Origin: JBBIPA01 sp963820495
Lineage (GTDB): Bacteria > Chloroflexota > Dehalococcoidia > GIF9 > UBA5629
Assembly (NCBI GenBank): GCA_963820495.1
Contig: CAWGAF010000002.1
Location: forward strand, 372,001 to 436,000
Length of the DNA stretch: 64,000 nt
Direction of reading: 5' to 3'
This document shows positions 1 to 9,438 of this stretch, one piece after another (within the stretch, counting starts at the first letter, position 1; each line of letters starts with the position of its first letter). The notes below the pieces were generated by a model that worked only from the letters and a program-made list of their open reading frames with translations, had not been told where the DNA came from and did not search any database. The position numbers and the translations under genes are program-made.

Positions 1-157
1 ACCATAAAACAGTGAACCTGAGAACCAAAACCAGGGTAAATATTTCACGTCCTTCATATCAGCAACCAGCGGGACTGCTACAAACCCCTGTTCTAAGGTA
101 CCAAAGCGGATTGAGACCCAAACGGGTGGAAATCTAACAACATTCCAGGGACCTCTT
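1..157 (-). other. open frame running off the left edge, unrecognised
   Basis: On the minus strand the frame is open from just after a TAG near 158-160 to the window edge. It reads through hydrophobic, tryptophan-rich sequence (for example VPLVADMKDVKYLPWFWF). An ATG sits near position 57 in this frame. It could be the start of a small membrane protein or the damaged end of a gene that lies outside the window. I do not recognise a family, and no ribosome binding site settles the start. Confidence 0.25.
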
Positions 158-186
158 AGCTAGTTCTTCATAGCAAATCGCCTAAA

Positions 187-1095
187 TTACATTCCGAAAG
201 TAGAGCTGAGAAAATTAATTATTTCTCGGCGGATACGAGGATAGAGCAGCCAAACCGAGGAGTGCGTACCGGGCAGCCATTTTATTTCAGGTTTGCCAGA
301 AGCCTCCCACAAATCTAACGTCGCCTGTTTGGGGATTCTCTCATCCAGCGTAGCATTGATCATCAGTAAAGGACGCTGACGAAGATAGCTGGCAAATGTC
401 AAGGGGTCGGTCAAGTAGGTTTTTTTAGGTGGCTCGACATTCTGGAAGCCTTTTTCGGTAACCTCGGCGAGATACCGTTTATAGGCTTTTTGAGCTTCAG
501 CATATTCTGCTTCTGTCCAATCAGGGCATGTTCTTCTTAGCCAGGCAGGACTTTCATAATTCCCGCCTGATATGGTAATAACGCCGGCGCGTATTCGTTT
601 ATCGATTCCCATGGATATAGCTGAGATCATGCCACCGAGGCTGATACCGATGACTGCTATCTGCTCTTTGTTAATCTGGGCGTTGCTGCTCGCCCAGTCT
701 ACTATCTGACGCACATCAACTACCGATGTCTGGTATCCCTCAAACCACTCCTCCGGGGTAAGTTTGGGGAATCTGCTTTTTAGTGCTTTCGGCATACGGC
801 AGGAGTGAAAAACCAGGTACAATATAAAGCTGGCTATTCCTATCTTGGCCAGGTCCTTGGCTAGCAGTCTGCAGGGTAATGTACTGCGGTTACCCATCCC
901 ATGCACCAGGATAGCTAACGGCAAATTATTTCCGTTAATAGGCTGGTAATATTCGCCGAAAGCAGTATTATGTTCTTTGTATTTCGTGGGTCTGGCAACT
1001 GGAAAATTAACGGCATAATGCAACCACTTGTTGTTCTTTTCCTTCAGTTGCAGGTTGAAATGTGGTGAAACAGGCGGGTAACTGTATGGTTTCAT
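187..1095 (-). CDS. alpha/beta-fold hydrolase (dienelactone hydrolase/acyl esterase-like)
   Basis: A 302-residue cytoplasmic alpha/beta hydrolase with no signal peptide. The oxyanion-hole motif HGMG lies at about residue 65. The nucleophile elbow GISLGG lies at about 150-155, with Ser152 as nucleophile. A likely acid is Asp at about 251 (TLDERIP), and the catalytic histidine is at about 278 (PGTHSS). The family hydrolyses esters or similar acyl bonds, but the substrate cannot be read from sequence. No clear Shine-Dalgarno precedes the ATG. It stands alone, in the same direction as the next two genes but with a gap of about 50 bases. Confidence 0.8.
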   Translation of the reverse strand: MKPYSYPPVSPHFNLQLKEKNNKWLHYAVNFPVARPTKYKEHNTAFGEYYQPINGNNLPLAILVHGMGNRSTLPCRLLAKDLAKIGIASFILYLVFHSCRMPKALKSRFPKLTPEEWFEGYQTSVVDVRQIVDWASSNAQINKEQIAVIGISLGGMISAISMGIDKRIRAGVITISGGNYESPAWLRRTCPDWTEAEYAEAQKAYKRYLAEVTEKGFQNVEPPKKTYLTDPLTFASYLRQRPLLMINATLDERIPKQATLDLWEASGKPEIKWLPGTHSSVWLLYPRIRREIINFLSSTFGM

Positions 1096-1149
1096 AATAG
1101 CAGTGGATTATTCTACATTTATATCCCAATTTTTTCAATTAGAAAATAC

Positions 1150-1845
1150 TTAAGCCCAACCCTCATTGGCCAAGGCATCGTGTAGCTCATCGGGATGATG
1201 GCGACAGTGGTATTCCAGGCGGCTGGATTCAGCGTGAGCCTTGTTATAAGCCCAACCGCTGGCCATGCGGTTGCGCTCGTGGAGTTCATGCAAAAGCACG
1301 TAACCGCGCTCATTTTCTTCGATATCATCATCTATCCAGACCTCGTTCTCCGGCACAAACTCATAGACGTAGTCATGGCCACCGGCAGTGAAGTCAATAT
1401 CGAATATACTCCGCACCAGCCGCCCGTTAACAATCCAGACGCTGACGCCATTCTCCAGCTTTTTCCAGAGCCGCTCGTGGACATCTTGACCCTCGGGTAA
1501 TTTTCGCCCGTGATGGGTCGAACGGCTCAAGTCTCCACTGCGGCGGCGCTCTTTGCGCTCTGCCCGGTCAGCCTCTGATAATGCCTCATCATAAGACATG
1601 CCTTTTGCCATGAGCCGGTGCTCTACCAGCAAGTGTTCAATGAAAAACGGCACCTCGTCAGTTTTGGTGCCGTGGTCTATCCAGAGTTCATTCAGGGGGA
1701 TATAAGGATAACTGTAGTGCTGGCCGAAATTGGTAAACTCTTCATCAATATGGCTGCGGATGTAGACACCATCGACAAGCCATATCTGTAATTTACCCCG
1801 CTCCTCAACCTTTTGGATATAAGGCGGTTTCAGCAATTCTGGCAT
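1150..1845 (-). CDS. hypothetical protein made of two tandem copies of one domain
   Basis: I do not recognise a named function. The 231 residues contain a clear internal duplication. The first copy, about residues 18-100, runs from LQIWLVDGVYIRS through NELWIDHG to HRLMAKGMSYDEALSEADR. The second, about residues 133-220, runs from VSVWIVNGRLVRS through NEVWIDDD to RNRMASGWAYNKAHAESSR. The conserved core is a WIV(N/D)G strand, an (N)E(L/V)WID turn and a His/Glu-rich helix (LLHELHERNRM in copy two). That helix resembles a metal-binding helix but lacks a strict HExxH. Similar HELHER-type proteins are seen on phages and plasmids, from memory only. There is no signal peptide or membrane segment. 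The protein is soluble, charged and probably monocistronic. Confidence 0.65.
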   Translation of the reverse strand: MPELLKPPYIQKVEERGKLQIWLVDGVYIRSHIDEEFTNFGQHYSYPYIPLNELWIDHGTKTDEVPFFIEHLLVEHRLMAKGMSYDEALSEADRAERKERRRSGDLSRSTHHGRKLPEGQDVHERLWKKLENGVSVWIVNGRLVRSIFDIDFTAGGHDYVYEFVPENEVWIDDDIEENERGYVLLHELHERNRMASGWAYNKAHAESSRLEYHCRHHPDELHDALANEGWA

Positions 1846-2021
1846 AAATCATTCCTCTGGTGTTCAACCTCGCATTACTCCAAGAAATATAACAGAGCTT
1901 TGCCTGCCACGCAAATTGCAACTCGGCTCATCTGTCATCACGAGCCATCTTCTCTCTGTATTATTGATTATATGACAAGGGGATAGATTTAGCGGTACAC
2001 GAAACAAACCTGCGAAGTATT

Positions 2022-3221
2022 CTAAATAAGCCTATTTGCTGGTGGGTCATTGCTCGCCGGCAATTTTTCTTTGTCCTCGGCGCTTTCTAAGGAGGCAAGC
2101 TCGGCATTACCAGCCGGCAGCGATACTTCGATCCCTTTTTGCAGCTTCAAATCCTCGATTTTCCGCAGTGGCCGTTCCAGTTGACTACTGCGCGTTGTAA
2201 CCAGACTATTGTATTCTTTTTGTGCTTCTTCTATCTTTTTGCCCATCTTGTCCATGCTTGTCTTGAATAAGTCCCATTGCTTGTTGAAAGCATCGAGCAG
2301 CGACAATATGTCGGCAGCAGTACTCTCAAGAGTGAAAATTTGCACTGCCTGCCGCATCACACAAAGTACGGCAAACAGGGTAACCGGAGAACAAAGTATC
2401 ACCTTGTCCTTTAAAGCATCGTCTACTATGGAACCGCAATTTTCGTGTACGAAGCAAAAGACCTGTTCATTGGGGATGAACATCAGGGCATAGTCCACAG
2501 TATTTTCTTCTGGATTGATGTAATCGCGGGTTTTCACTTCTTTAATCTTCTGACGGGTATCGGCTATGAACTTTTGTTTGTAGCTTTCCCTATCTGTTTC
2601 TGCCTCGGCATTGAGATAGTTCAAATAGTTGTCCAGAGGAAATTTTACATCCATGTTTACTTTGAGATTTTGGGGCAAGAGAAAAGTATAGTCCGGCCGC
2701 GTCTTCGCTATCTCCTGTGTTTTCTGCTTGGTATAGTTAACATTTTCCACAAATCCCACAAGCTGTAATATATCCTCAGCCATTCTTTCACCCCATTGCC
2801 CGCGCACCTTGGTGTTGCCCAATGCCGCCTGCAACTTACCAGTAGTTTCCTGAAGCTTCCCAGTCTGCTGTGCAGTGAACTCCAACTGTTTGCTGACCTC
2901 TCCAAACGCTTTCTTCCGCTCGCCATCGAACTCGGTAACTAATTTCTCTACCTTCTGCAGATCGCCTTTAATCGCTTCCAGCGTCTGGTCGATTAGCTTC
3001 TTCTTTCCCTCAAGCTCTCCGACCCCTGTTTGCGTTTGTTTGGCGAGGGTTTCATAGGCTAATTTCAAAAACTCATCGGAGTTTTTCCTCAATGCATCAA
3101 AGGAAAGGGCAGAGAATGACTTCTCCATATCCTTACGGTGAAAACGGTTAATTAAGAAAACAACGACTGCACCCAGCACAGCACCTACCACAAAAATTGC
3201 TATATATCCCATGTATTCCAT
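2022..3221 (-). CDS. rmuC: RmuC family DNA recombination protein
   Basis: A 399-residue RmuC-family protein. It has an N-terminal membrane anchor (about residues 4-25), then a long coiled coil (about 30-140), then the RmuC domain with the typical VRGQWGE (about 140-146), LLPQNLKVNMDVKFPLDNY and YALMFIPNE segments. RmuC is known to limit inversions at short repeats and is related to PD-(D/E)xK nucleases; the exact reaction is unclear. The start is supported by AGGAGGT just upstream of the ATG. The C-terminal about 50 residues are low-complexity and charged. No operon partner is evident. Confidence 0.9.
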   Translation of the reverse strand: MEYMGYIAIFVVGAVLGAVVVFLINRFHRKDMEKSFSALSFDALRKNSDEFLKLAYETLAKQTQTGVGELEGKKKLIDQTLEAIKGDLQKVEKLVTEFDGERKKAFGEVSKQLEFTAQQTGKLQETTGKLQAALGNTKVRGQWGERMAEDILQLVGFVENVNYTKQKTQEIAKTRPDYTFLLPQNLKVNMDVKFPLDNYLNYLNAEAETDRESYKQKFIADTRQKIKEVKTRDYINPEENTVDYALMFIPNEQVFCFVHENCGSIVDDALKDKVILCSPVTLFAVLCVMRQAVQIFTLESTAADILSLLDAFNKQWDLFKTSMDKMGKKIEEAQKEYNSLVTTRSSQLERPLRKIEDLKLQKGIEVSLPAGNAELASLESAEDKEKLPASNDPPANRLI

Positions 3222-3362
3222 ACGGACCTCCTGTGGTTTCTCCAGGCCAAGAATTTAATACATTCTAATTAATTATACGGGCATCTAGGGTTATTATACC
3301 CCAAGCAGGCAATAAATAAAGAGGCTTTAATTTGTAGGCTGTTCTGACTTGCATATAAAGCA

Positions 3363-3389
3363 AACGGGCTCCGATTTGCGGAGCCCGTT
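3363..3389 (-). terminator. intrinsic terminator downstream of the glutamate synthase-like gene
   Basis: A perfect 11-bp stem (AACGGGCTCCG and its complement) with a 5-base loop lies 25 bases past the stop of the 3414-5009 gene. T-rich sequence follows on both strands (TTTGCTTT on minus, TTGTTTTTG on plus). It probably ends the NrpR-hisF-glutamate synthase transcript and could act in both directions. Confidence 0.8.
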
Positions 3390-3413
3390 CCATTGTTTTT
3401 GTTAACTCAAGTC

Positions 3414-5009
3414 TTAGCTTTCCAAAATAGCCATGGCTTCTTCCCGATAAGCATCCATCAGGTAGGGGATGCCGGTTACCTTGGCGCATTCTTCAGTAAG
3501 AGACATAAGCTCGCGCCGGGTAATAGCAGGTACATTGAAGCATCTGGCACCTGCCATAAGTTGCTGCAAGCCAACCCTTATTTTTTCACTGTAGCTGTAA
3601 ATTCCTATGGCGCCCAAGGGTATGTTCTTAATATCTTTGGCACCTATCATTTTCTTGACATCTTCATAGCAGACAAAAATTTCTTCCACAGTCGAGCCAA
3701 ACTGGCTGACAGTGTTGGGAAGCTTACCATCTTTAATCCACTGAGCGATGTTCTTGCCCACCATGCCTGGAATCATCAAAGCTCGCCCCATGCACACGGC
3801 TTTGACAAAAGGAGAACCAAGAGCGATAGCCTTAAATACGCCATCTTCACTGCTGAATCCGCCGGCGAAAGCGATGTTAGGCACTCGCTCGCCTTTATCA
3901 GCCAGCTTCTTGCAGAATTCATAGGCTGCAGCGTGCAGATAAAGACTGGGCATTCCCCACTCCTCCATCATCCGCCAGGGGCTCATGCCAGTTCCACCGG
4001 AGGCACCATCAATGGTAAGCAGGTCAATCTTGGCTTTGGAGCCCCATTTGATTGCCATGGCCAGCTCGCGCAAGCCGTAGGCACCGGTTTTTAAAGTAAT
4101 GCGCTTGAAGCCCAGCTTCCTCAGGCGTTGCACTTCGGCATGAAACCCATCCTCGCTGACAAAACCAAGACGGCTATGCCGTTCAAAATCTTTGAGAGCG
4201 CCATCTTTGAAGGCTGCCTGGTTAACTGGTTCTGTGGGGTCGGGTGTAACGAGGTAGCCACGCTTTTTGAGCTCCATGGCTCGTTCTATGCTATTGACCT
4301 TAATCTCGCCGCCGATACATTTGGCACCCTGTCCCCATTTGAGTTCGATGGTGTCGATGCCGTGTTTCTTAATGATATATTCAGCCACGCCTAATCTGGT
4401 ATCTTCCACATTCATCTGCACTAGGATTTCGCCGTACTTGCCATCATGATAGCGGCGGTAAATCTCAATTCTGCGGTCCATATCTGGTGATAAGGCAATC
4501 TTGCCGTTGGAATCAAGTTTAAGCTGGGGGTCAATGCCACAGACGTTCTCGCCACAGACCAGAGTAACTCCGCTAATAGCGGCGCCGACAGCAAAATGTT
4601 CCCAGTTTTTGCGAGCTATTTCTGTGGAACCTAAAGCACCAGTAAAGATAGGAGCTTTCATCTTGACTTTAATATCCCATCCGTACTCAGTCTCTGTATT
4701 TACCCCGGGGAAAGTAGCGGTATCAGGATCGCCGACAACATTTTTGGGCAACCCTCTGGCGCCCAGGGCATAACCCTGGATGTTAAGATGGGAATAATCA
4801 ATGGGGTAGTCCTTGTCTGCTCCTGCGGTGATCTCTCCGAAAGGACCTGGATAGATAAGTTCACGGCCGCGGAAGGTTGCTTTGAATACCTCGCAATTTC
4901 CAGTACAGCCGTCGAGGCAGCGGCTACATATGCCACTGCTGGGCACCACACTTCTGGAACGGTTAGCCGTTCTGGTGGCATCATCTGCATTGGGTCTCTG
5001 TAAGTTCAT
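3414..5009 (-). CDS. FMN-binding glutamate synthase-like protein
   Basis: A 531-residue protein with the FMN-binding central domain of glutamate synthase (GltB/GltS type TIM barrel, about residues 110-480). Recognisable parts are the glycine-rich IDGASGGTGMSPW segment (about 335-347), GQGAKCIGGEIK (about 228-239) and the barrel strand IAFAGGF. The N terminus carries a compact CSRCLDGCTGNC cluster (about 28-39) that could bind a metal or Fe-S centre. It lacks the amidotransferase domain of full GltB, so ammonia would have to come from a partner, or the real substrate may differ. It is the last gene of an operon after NrpR and HisF and lies 64 bases after hisF. The context suggests nitrogen assimilation. 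Confidence 0.8.
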   Translation of the reverse strand: MNLQRPNADDATRTANRSRSVVPSSGICSRCLDGCTGNCEVFKATFRGRELIYPGPFGEITAGADKDYPIDYSHLNIQGYALGARGLPKNVVGDPDTATFPGVNTETEYGWDIKVKMKAPIFTGALGSTEIARKNWEHFAVGAAISGVTLVCGENVCGIDPQLKLDSNGKIALSPDMDRRIEIYRRYHDGKYGEILVQMNVEDTRLGVAEYIIKKHGIDTIELKWGQGAKCIGGEIKVNSIERAMELKKRGYLVTPDPTEPVNQAAFKDGALKDFERHSRLGFVSEDGFHAEVQRLRKLGFKRITLKTGAYGLRELAMAIKWGSKAKIDLLTIDGASGGTGMSPWRMMEEWGMPSLYLHAAAYEFCKKLADKGERVPNIAFAGGFSSEDGVFKAIALGSPFVKAVCMGRALMIPGMVGKNIAQWIKDGKLPNTVSQFGSTVEEIFVCYEDVKKMIGAKDIKNIPLGAIGIYSYSEKIRVGLQQLMAGARCFNVPAITRRELMSLTEECAKVTGIPYLMDAYREEAMAILES

Positions 5010-5073
5010 TTTTTATCTCCTTCTTAATTTTATTTTTTATTAGTACTTAACCAGAGTTAGTTTAAACAACATC

Positions 5074-5844
5074 CTATAATCTCACCGGTATTCCCTTGCT
5101 CTTAAGATATCTTTTGGCTTCAGGTATGGATATTTCCCCAAAGTGGAATATGGAAGCAGCCAGCACTGCTGCTGCTTTGGCAATAGCTACCGCCTCGTAG
5201 AGATGTTCCAGCTTGCCCGCGCCGCCAGAAGCGGTAACCGGTATGCTCACAGCCTCGGCAACTGCCTTGGTCATCTCCAGGTCATAGCCTTCTTTGGTAC
5301 CATCGGCATCTTTGCTGGTAAGCAGTATCTCGCCAGCGCCCAGCTTCTCCACTTTCTTTGCCCATTCCACAATGTCTATTCCCGTGGACTCCTCGCCGCT
5401 GCTAACCACTACCTCCAGTCTGGGCAGACCACTGTTGGGCGGATTTTTCTTGCCGTCAATGGCAACAACAAGCTTCTCTTTGCCAAATTTCTGGGAGGCT
5501 TCTTTTACCAGATCGGGATTTCTCACAGCAGCAGTGTTAATGGATACTTTGGACACACCGAGTTTAAATAAGTCTTCCATGTCCTGAATATTTCTGATGC
5601 CACCGCCTACGGCAAAGGGAATGGTAACCACATCAGCCACTCTCTTGACCCACTCTAGCCTAGTTTTCCTGTTCTCCACTGTAGCCATAATATCCAAGAA
5701 AACCAGCTCATCAGCTCCCTCCTTGCAATAGGCTTTAGCTGCCTCCACAGGATCACGAGCATCCCTCAGGTTGATAAACTTCACTCCCTTGACCACTCTA
5801 CCGTCTTTGACATCGAGACAGGGTATGACTTTGATTTCTTTCAT
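5074..5844 (-). CDS. hisF: imidazole glycerol phosphate synthase subunit HisF
   Basis: A full-length, 256-residue (beta/alpha)8 HisF. It shows the N-terminal VIPCLDVKDGRVVKG with the catalytic Asp at about 11, the phosphate-binding FAVGGGIR and TASGGAG loops, and the catalytic Asp at about 130 (VAIDGKK). With HisH it converts PRFAR and glutamine-derived ammonia into IGP and AICAR in histidine synthesis. HisH is not in this window, nor is any other his gene, so hisF is detached from its pathway. It follows NrpR by 20 bases and precedes a glutamate synthase-like gene, which suggests co-regulation with nitrogen metabolism. Confidence 0.95.
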   Translation of the reverse strand: MKEIKVIPCLDVKDGRVVKGVKFINLRDARDPVEAAKAYCKEGADELVFLDIMATVENRKTRLEWVKRVADVVTIPFAVGGGIRNIQDMEDLFKLGVSKVSINTAAVRNPDLVKEASQKFGKEKLVVAIDGKKNPPNSGLPRLEVVVSSGEESTGIDIVEWAKKVEKLGAGEILLTSKDADGTKEGYDLEMTKAVAEAVSIPVTASGGAGKLEHLYEAVAIAKAAAVLAASIFHFGEISIPEAKRYLKSKGIPVRL

Positions 5845-5864
5845 CCAGTCGCTCCTTTTAATTC

Positions 5865-6851
5865 CTAAATTTCGACCAAATTTTGATATTCCATTACAGT
5901 GCTCATAGCATGGGTCTCAGTCTCTATGCCAGCCTCAGCAGCAGCAGCTACAGGATTCAACCCACCATAGAGAATTATCCCTATTCTGTTAAGTTCCACT
6001 GGGATTTCACATACGGGTTCGCTGGTGTTCCCCATTAACAGCAATCCCCTCAGACCTAACTTATTTAGTTTGGCTATCACTTCATCGGCTATTGGTCGGC
6101 ATGCTGCTGGTATTTCCCGAAAATTAGCCAGTATTTTGCCATTACCATTCTTAACCACATCCTTTACCGAGGTCATCCTTGCCCTGATGAATACCTCTGA
6201 TGGGTCTACAGATGAGCCAGCATAATGAATCAGTTCCACAAAGCGAAGTGGCTTCTTTTTTCTAATCTGGAGTATGCCGCCGAATCGAGAATCTATGGGG
6301 ATACCTGCCTTAAGTAAAGTGCCATTTATTACTATACTGCAGACAGTAGCTAAGCCCACACAGCCTTGGGGAACTTCTAGTTCACCCAGGCATTCTCCCT
6401 CTTGAGCTACGGCTACTCTGTCGCTGACGCAAAGCCCTTCGGCGAAAACAGGCTTCATTTCCTTCAATGCTTTACTGAACTTTTCCTTCTGGAAAAAGGA
6501 AATATTGACCGGCACCGAACCCGTGCCCTTATCCCAGTTGAAGTTGGTGCGGAAGGCGAGCAATTCTATCCTGGTAAAGGCTAAACCGACTTTATCTCGC
6601 ACCAGAGCATCGCCTAACTCCTCAATGCCACGCTCAGTGATCAATCGTCCATCACGACCCATGAGTTGAGTTAAGCCACGTTCATCCATCCACTTGAGAT
6701 GATACCTTACAGCCCTTTCACCGAGGTCAACTCCAAAGTTTCTTAAGCGGTATGAAATTAGCCTGGCTCCCAGAGGTTCCTTGGAGTCCCTGAGAACCTT
6801 CAAGATGGATAGTACTTTTCTCTCGACTTCTTGAGATTCTTGTCCGATCAT
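5865..6851 (-). CDS. nrpR: NrpR-type nitrogen regulatory protein (winged helix plus one NrpR domain)
   Basis: A 328-residue transcription regulator. Residues about 10-80 form a winged helix (LGARLISYRLRNFGVDLGER, then RAVRYHLKWMDERGL). The rest is a single NrpR/DUF128 domain with the typical GLCVSDRVAVAQEGE, INGTLLKAGIPIDSRFGGIL and GLNPVAAAAEAGI segments. In methanogens NrpR represses nitrogen-assimilation genes and senses 2-oxoglutarate through these domains. Archaeal proteins may carry two domains; this one carries one. It is the first gene of the operon NrpR-hisF-glutamate synthase-like. I looked for the archaeal GGAA-N6-TTCC operator in the upstream gap and did not find one. Confidence 0.88.
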   Translation of the reverse strand: MIGQESQEVERKVLSILKVLRDSKEPLGARLISYRLRNFGVDLGERAVRYHLKWMDERGLTQLMGRDGRLITERGIEELGDALVRDKVGLAFTRIELLAFRTNFNWDKGTGSVPVNISFFQKEKFSKALKEMKPVFAEGLCVSDRVAVAQEGECLGELEVPQGCVGLATVCSIVINGTLLKAGIPIDSRFGGILQIRKKKPLRFVELIHYAGSSVDPSEVFIRARMTSVKDVVKNGNGKILANFREIPAACRPIADEVIAKLNKLGLRGLLLMGNTSEPVCEIPVELNRIGIILYGGLNPVAAAAEAGIETETHAMSTVMEYQNLVEI

Positions 6852-7034
6852 AATATTTCTACAAGCGAAGCTATATTAGGCAGTAGGAAACCGTATGCCG
6901 ATAAAACCTGTCTATTTTATTACACGGCCAAAAACATGTCAAATCACTAAGGGACATTGCTTATCAACCTCTTGCCCCTTAGCTTTAGTAAACAATATCC
7001 TAATATTGACCATAGTTGAGGCAAAAAGGTAAGA

Positions 7035-8648
7035 TTGTATATTTACTTTAATAGACTTCTAAAGGAAGTCGGGGAATCCGTGCATACATCGCAAGACAGA
7101 ATAGTAATAACTACATCAGGTCCTGTTAAGGGCATCACCGTTGATAGTATAAATGGCTATCTGGGAATTCCCTACGCAGCGCCGCCAGTTGGCAATCTGC
7201 GGTGGAAACCACCGATGCCACCTGAACCTTGGAAAGAGTCTCGCCGTATGAATAAGTTTGGTCCCGCCTGTCCCCAGTCACAGAGTATCTTAATTCAAAA
7301 GATAGAAGAGATGAGCGAGGACTGCCTATCATTGAATATCTGGACACCCGCCAATAGCGAGTCCGAATCACTGCCAGTGATGATGTTCCTTCATGGTGGT
7401 GCCTTTGCCCGGGGCAGGGGTTCGGAGCCTATGTACAATAAAACGCACCTGGTTCAAAAGGGAGTGGTTCTGGTAACCGTAAATTACCGTTTAGGCGCCT
7501 TTGGTTTTCTGGCTCATCCAGCATTAACTGCCGAGTCACCCCATCAGAGCTCGGGTAATTATGGAATAATGGACCAGATTATGGCACTGAGATGGATACA
7601 GGCAAACATCCGCCAGTTCGGGGGCAACCCTGATAATGTAACCATCTTTGGACAATCTGCCGGCGGTGTCAGCGTGGTTACTCTTATGACTTCACCTCTG
7701 GCAAAAGGCTTGTTTCACCGGGCGATAGCCCAAAGCAGCGGCTATATCCCCACGCCTATCAGACACTTAAATGAGGCTCAGGATGGACTGGATAGTATGG
7801 AATCTTTGGGGATAAAGTTTGCTGAAAGATTGGGCATTGCTAGTCAAGCCAATCCTCTGGAGGCAATGCGGGCAAAGACCTGGCGAGAAGTCGTCACTGT
7901 CTGGGAGACAACGGTGCAAAATAAACAGTTGGGTACCAGAGTTTCCGGGGCTTGGATGCTGAACCATGTCATTGTTGACGGTTATGTGCTGCAACAGTCG
8001 CCGGGGAAAGCCTTTAAATCTGGAAAACAGCATAATATTCCCTTTATGACCGGGACCACGGCAGATGAAGGCTCTATCATGCCTCTCCTTATGGACCTTT
8101 TTACCGTAGAAAAGTATCATGCCTACCTGGAAAGATGCTTTGGCGGACAGAGTCAAAAGGTTCTGGCACTATATCCAGCCCAGGATGATGCTTCGGTTCC
8201 TCAGGCAGCGAGCAAATTGCTCGGTGATAGCTTTGTCAGCGGTGCCTGGGATTTGGCGCGCGGCATGTCGGTTGTTCAGCCCAAAACCTACCTTTACCAG
8301 TTCATCATGCCGCCCAAGCTTTTCGTCTTTCAAATTCCCAATGGGAAAGATTGGAAACAAGACTTCGGCTGTTATCATTCTGCCGAGCTTCCCTATATTT
8401 TCCATTTTCTGCCAGGCAGCAAGTCAAAAGACAAGGACAGAAAACTTTCTGAAGCAATGACGGGGTATTGGACTCGGTTCGCTCTTAGTGGCGACCCCAA
8501 TGGCGACGATGCTGCTTTTTGGCCTGCTTATGACCTGTCTGAGGAAAAACACCTCACCCTGGATAATCCTATAAGTGTAGGACATCACCTGAGAAAGCAA
8601 GCCTGTGACATGATACAAGGATTAAGTCGGTGTAGCTATTGGAGATAA
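7035..8648 (+). CDS. type B carboxylesterase
   Basis: A 537-residue carboxylesterase/lipase. It has the family signatures EDCLSLNIWTP (about 95-105), the oxyanion hole HGGAFARG, and the nucleophile motif TIFGQSAGGVS (about 199-209). The acid is Glu in TTADEGS, and the catalytic His is near 439 (GCYHSAELPY). The frame can begin at TTG 7035, with a weak AAGG upstream, or at GTG 7080, preceded by AAGGAAG. The shorter form fits the family N terminus better. No signal peptide is visible. The stop codon abuts the ATG of the DedA gene, so the two are translationally coupled. Confidence 0.9.
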   Translation: MYIYFNRLLKEVGESVHTSQDRIVITTSGPVKGITVDSINGYLGIPYAAPPVGNLRWKPPMPPEPWKESRRMNKFGPACPQSQSILIQKIEEMSEDCLSLNIWTPANSESESLPVMMFLHGGAFARGRGSEPMYNKTHLVQKGVVLVTVNYRLGAFGFLAHPALTAESPHQSSGNYGIMDQIMALRWIQANIRQFGGNPDNVTIFGQSAGGVSVVTLMTSPLAKGLFHRAIAQSSGYIPTPIRHLNEAQDGLDSMESLGIKFAERLGIASQANPLEAMRAKTWREVVTVWETTVQNKQLGTRVSGAWMLNHVIVDGYVLQQSPGKAFKSGKQHNIPFMTGTTADEGSIMPLLMDLFTVEKYHAYLERCFGGQSQKVLALYPAQDDASVPQAASKLLGDSFVSGAWDLARGMSVVQPKTYLYQFIMPPKLFVFQIPNGKDWKQDFGCYHSAELPYIFHFLPGSKSKDKDRKLSEAMTGYWTRFALSGDPNGDDAAFWPAYDLSEEKHLTLDNPISVGHHLRKQACDMIQGLSRCSYWR

Positions 8649-9269
8649 ATGGGTTTAACAGAATCATTGGTTAATTTCATTGTAAATTTCATTGGCAGCA
8701 CGGGCTATATCAGTGTTGTGATTTTGATGGCACTTGAAAGCATGGTTGCACCTGTGCCCAGTGAAGCAGTTATGCCTTTTGCAGGCTTCTTAATTGTTGA
8801 TGGCAGATTTAACTTTCCATGGGTGATATTTTTTAGCACATTGGGAAGTATTATCGGCTCGTTGATTTCTTATTACGTTGGAGCATACGGTGGTAGGCCA
8901 ATCGTCGAAAAATTTGGGAGATATTTACTGCTCGACAAACACCACCTAGATTTAGCTGAAAAATATTTTAACAAAAGAGGGGACATTACAATACTAATTT
9001 GCCGGTTTATTCCTGTAGTTAGACACCTGATATCAATTCCTGCGGGAATGGGGAAAATGAATTTACTCAAATTTATTGTATACACAATTGTAGGTGCAGC
9101 AATATGGAATACTTTTCTTGCTTACGTTGGTTTCGTCTTAAAGACTAACTGGTCAGAGGTAATGAAATACAGCCATATCAGTGACATTGTTGTATTGGCA
9201 GCAATCATAGTTGCTGTTAGCTATTATGTTTATAGATTTTATAAAAACAAAAGGAGTACCCGCACGTAA
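8649..9269 (+). CDS. DedA family integral membrane protein
   Basis: A 206-residue DedA/SNARE-associated (VTT domain) membrane protein with about five hydrophobic segments. It shows the family motifs PVPSEAVMPFAGFL (about 36-49), the glycine-rich GSIIGSLISYYVGAYGGRP, and FIPVVRHLISIPAGMGKM (about 118-135), which holds the conserved Arg/Pro region. DedA proteins are known to affect membrane homeostasis and lipid flipping. It starts directly after the TAA of the esterase (TAAATG), so it is coupled to that gene. It ends with a short basic tail. Confidence 0.9.
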   Translation: MGLTESLVNFIVNFIGSTGYISVVILMALESMVAPVPSEAVMPFAGFLIVDGRFNFPWVIFFSTLGSIIGSLISYYVGAYGGRPIVEKFGRYLLLDKHHLDLAEKYFNKRGDITILICRFIPVVRHLISIPAGMGKMNLLKFIVYTIVGAAIWNTFLAYVGFVLKTNWSEVMKYSHISDIVVLAAIIVAVSYYVYRFYKNKRSTRT

Positions 9270-9438
9270 AATTTCAGATCCGGAACCAATCGTGGCTAGA
9301 TAGAAAGACTGATATGGGATCCTGAGTGCCCAGCCACAGTCCAATACCAACGCTGATTGCAGTACCAGTATACACGAAGTTATACAGAATAAAATATTTT
9401 ACCAGTGGTTCGCCATAAAACCACCTCTGCAAAATAGC

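Noticed and set aside
6852..7034. NrpR operator (GGAA-N6-TTCC) upstream of nrpR
   Set aside because: Only a single GGAA is seen, without the paired TTCC at the right spacing.
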